Shown here one piece after another: positions 4,828 to 5,935 of a stretch of 5,935 bases of DNA. A program made the position numbers and the translations under genes. The stretch is taken from NCBI GenBank assembly GCA_950073955.1, contig CATMRH010000070.1:1-5935 (forward strand), read 5' to 3'. The first letter of the stretch is position 1. The number at the start of each line of letters is the position of its first letter. The notes beneath the pieces were generated by a model. That model did not search any database and had not been told where the DNA came from. It saw nothing but the letters and a program-made list of their open reading frames with translations. The DNA is from an uncultured archaeon. GTDB taxonomy: Archaea > Thermoproteota > Nitrososphaeria > Nitrososphaerales > Nitrosopumilaceae.

Positions 4828-5491
4828 TCAACATCATAATCTCAGGACCAGTAGTTAATGATCCAACAACTAGTGCATGATTGTTTGCAAGAATTCCAGA
4901 CGAGACATATGGAGTACCATTATTAATTGAACTCTGCTCTATTTTCACGCCTAATATATTAGCAAAAGTCTTCATGTCTTCTTCGTCAGCTTCTGGATGG
5001 ATTGCAGCGCCAGTATTGTTTGCGATAAGAACTACTCCTGTCTGATTGAATCCTGCAATTCTTTTCTGAATTACATCAACTCCAAGAACATCCTTAATGG
5101 TTTGGCAATCATTCTTTGACAACCAAGGTGACACAATTGCTCCCTTATCATTTGCACAGATTACATTTCCAAGTGCAGTGAATTTTGAATCTAATACACC
5201 AACTTCAAGATTGGTCTCTTTTTTCAATAAATCATACTCATTTTGATATGCAGTTTTAGGAAGTAAGATTCCTTTGTTGTTCATTACCGATAATATTCCA
5301 ATTAGTCTGGTATTTGCAATTGATGTGTAAAGAATATCTACATCAAGATATTTTGCAAGCTTTTCTGCTTTTGATTTGGCATAACCCATTGGAACCATTA
5401 CTATACTGTCATTAACACTAATGTAGACTCCAAGATTTGGCCCCCGATAAACATCAAATTTAAAAATATCCATCTTTCCAAAATTGATCAT
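4808..5491 (-). CDS. eif6: Archaeal translation initiation factor 6 (aIF6)
   Basis: The 227-residue protein matches the usual aIF6 length (about 220). aIF6 binds the large ribosomal subunit and keeps it from joining the small subunit prematurely. The pentameric quasi-repeat fold of the family is visible as recurring units: GVYISVND (21-28), LIGILSVMNNKGILLP (63-78), SKFTALGNVICANDKGAIVSP (split here as SKFTALGN 102-109 and ANDKGAIVSP 113-122), GVVLIANNTGAAIHPEA (152-168) and ILANNHALVVG (200-210). A TTGPEIM segment is at 213-219. The ATG at 5491 is preferred to the internal ATG at 5473 because a TATA box sits about 26 bases before it. The protein therefore has a short MINFGK extension relative to M7. 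The gene is convergent with hisS and overlaps its stop region, and is divergent from the ferredoxin gene. Confidence 0.95.
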   Translation of the reverse strand: MINFGKMDIFKFDVYRGPNLGVYISVNDSIVMVPMGYAKSKAEKLAKYLDVDILYTSIANTRLIGILSVMNNKGILLPKTAYQNEYDLLKKETNLEVGVLDSKFTALGNVICANDKGAIVSPWLSKNDCQTIKDVLGVDVIQKRIAGFNQTGVVLIANNTGAAIHPEADEEDMKTFANILGVKIEQSSINNGTPYVSSGILANNHALVVGSLTTGPEIMMLTRAFLN

Positions 5492-5512
5492 AGATCGTTA
5501 TGAACGTAAGGA

Positions 5513-5521
5513 AATTTTTAT
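5513..5521 (-). promoter_or_regulatory. TATA box of aIF6
   Basis: The minus strand reads ATAAAAATT, centred about 26 bases before the ATG at 5491, giving a leaderless message. Confidence 0.5.
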
Positions 5522-5566
5522 TCGTAATTGATCCCTGATTGATAACCCTTTTTGATTCCTATCTAG

Positions 5567-5574
5567 CTTTAAAT
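5567..5574 (+). promoter_or_regulatory. TATA box of the ferredoxin gene
   Basis: CTTTAAAT is centred about 27 bases before the ATG at 5598. The spacing supports that start and a leaderless transcript. Confidence 0.55.
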
Positions 5575-5597
5575 TACATCTAAATTGAAATCCGCTC

Positions 5598-5935
5598 ATG
5601 CCAATAGCAGAAAATTTCCCTGAAGGCCTAAAACCAATAGGAAAGATTTCACTCTCGGATGGTAACTTCCATATTATGTGGGGTCCAGGTAAAACGACAA
5701 ATGCTGATGGATCAAAAGCTGAAGCGTTAGCAGATGCAGATGTTGTAGCAGCATATGCAACACGAAAAGAAGAACAAGTTCCACTGGGTGTTAGTGGTAC
5801 AATGGTTGCAGTTGACTGGGACTCTTGTATTGCAGATGGTGCGTGCATTGAGGCATGTCCAGTACAGGTATTTCAGTGGTATAGAACCGAGAAAGATATT
5901 CCAGCAATTGACGCAATTAATGCAACTTTTGAGGG
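5598..5935 (+). CDS. Sulfolobus-type ferredoxin lacking most zinc ligands (partial, runs off right edge)
   Basis: The frame opens at ATG 5598 and runs 112 codons to the window edge. The N-terminus MPIAENFPEGLKPIG, the segment HIMWGP (25-30) and the stretch LGVSGTMVAVDWDSCIADGA (63-82) match the Sulfolobus zinc-ferredoxin layout. Cys77, Cys83 and Cys87 with Asp80 (CIADGACIEACP) form cluster I; Asp in place of a fourth Cys is the arrangement that favours a 3Fe-4S cluster in that family. The second cluster motif should lie just beyond the window. It carries electrons between 2-oxoacid oxidoreductases and other redox enzymes in the cytoplasm. Of the three zinc-binding histidines of the Sulfolobus protein, only one (His25) remains: Gly22 and Ser66 replace the other two. 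About 30 extra residues rich in Ala, Asp and Lys (31-60) are inserted between. Confidence 0.88.
   Translation, partial: MPIAENFPEGLKPIGKISLSDGNFHIMWGPGKTTNADGSKAEALADADVVAAYATRKEEQVPLGVSGTMVAVDWDSCIADGACIEACPVQVFQWYRTEKDIPAIDAINATFE

Noticed and set aside
5498..5848. Minus-strand open frame opposite the ferredoxin gene
   Set aside because: Antisense shadow of the ferredoxin frame, and it would run over both divergent promoters.

Overview
This 5.9 kb window is AT-rich. It looks like chromosomal DNA of an ammonia-oxidising-type archaeon (Thaumarchaeota/Nitrososphaerota, probably Nitrosopumilaceae-like). The assignment is inferred from an archaeal-style histidyl-tRNA synthetase next to archaeal initiation factor 6, a Sulfolobus-type zinc-ferredoxin relative, a TrmB-type helix-turn-helix, and TATA boxes placed about 24-29 bases before start codons. 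That TATA spacing implies leaderless mRNAs. No database search was possible.

Left part (1-1020): the first codons of a minus-strand winged-helix regulator face away from a 278-residue membrane protein. That protein has a surface Ig-like domain, two membrane segments and a cytoplasmic zinc-finger tail that resembles an HNH domain stripped of its histidines. The two genes share a 101-bp divergent promoter region with one TATA box each.

Middle part (1020-2396): an accessory-looking stretch without a large gene. It holds three small candidate genes: a 57-residue Cys-rich protein (minus), and two convergent single-pass membrane peptides of 41 (plus) and 28 (minus) residues. It also holds a roughly 110-nt structured element that on the minus strand has a TATA box before it and a T-run after it, so it is a good candidate for an unrecognised small RNA. 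The stretch ends with the amputated N-terminal DNA-binding domain of a TrmB-type regulator.

Right part (2397-5935): conventional genes. On the minus strand are a membrane-anchored staphylococcal-nuclease-like protein and a VOC/glyoxalase-fold protein. On the plus strand is hisS, divergent from the VOC gene and overlapping convergently with the translation factor aIF6 (minus). A ferredoxin gene, divergent from aIF6, runs off the right end. hisS and aIF6 serve translation and the ferredoxin serves electron transfer. No multi-gene operon is evident; nearly every gene appears to have its own promoter.
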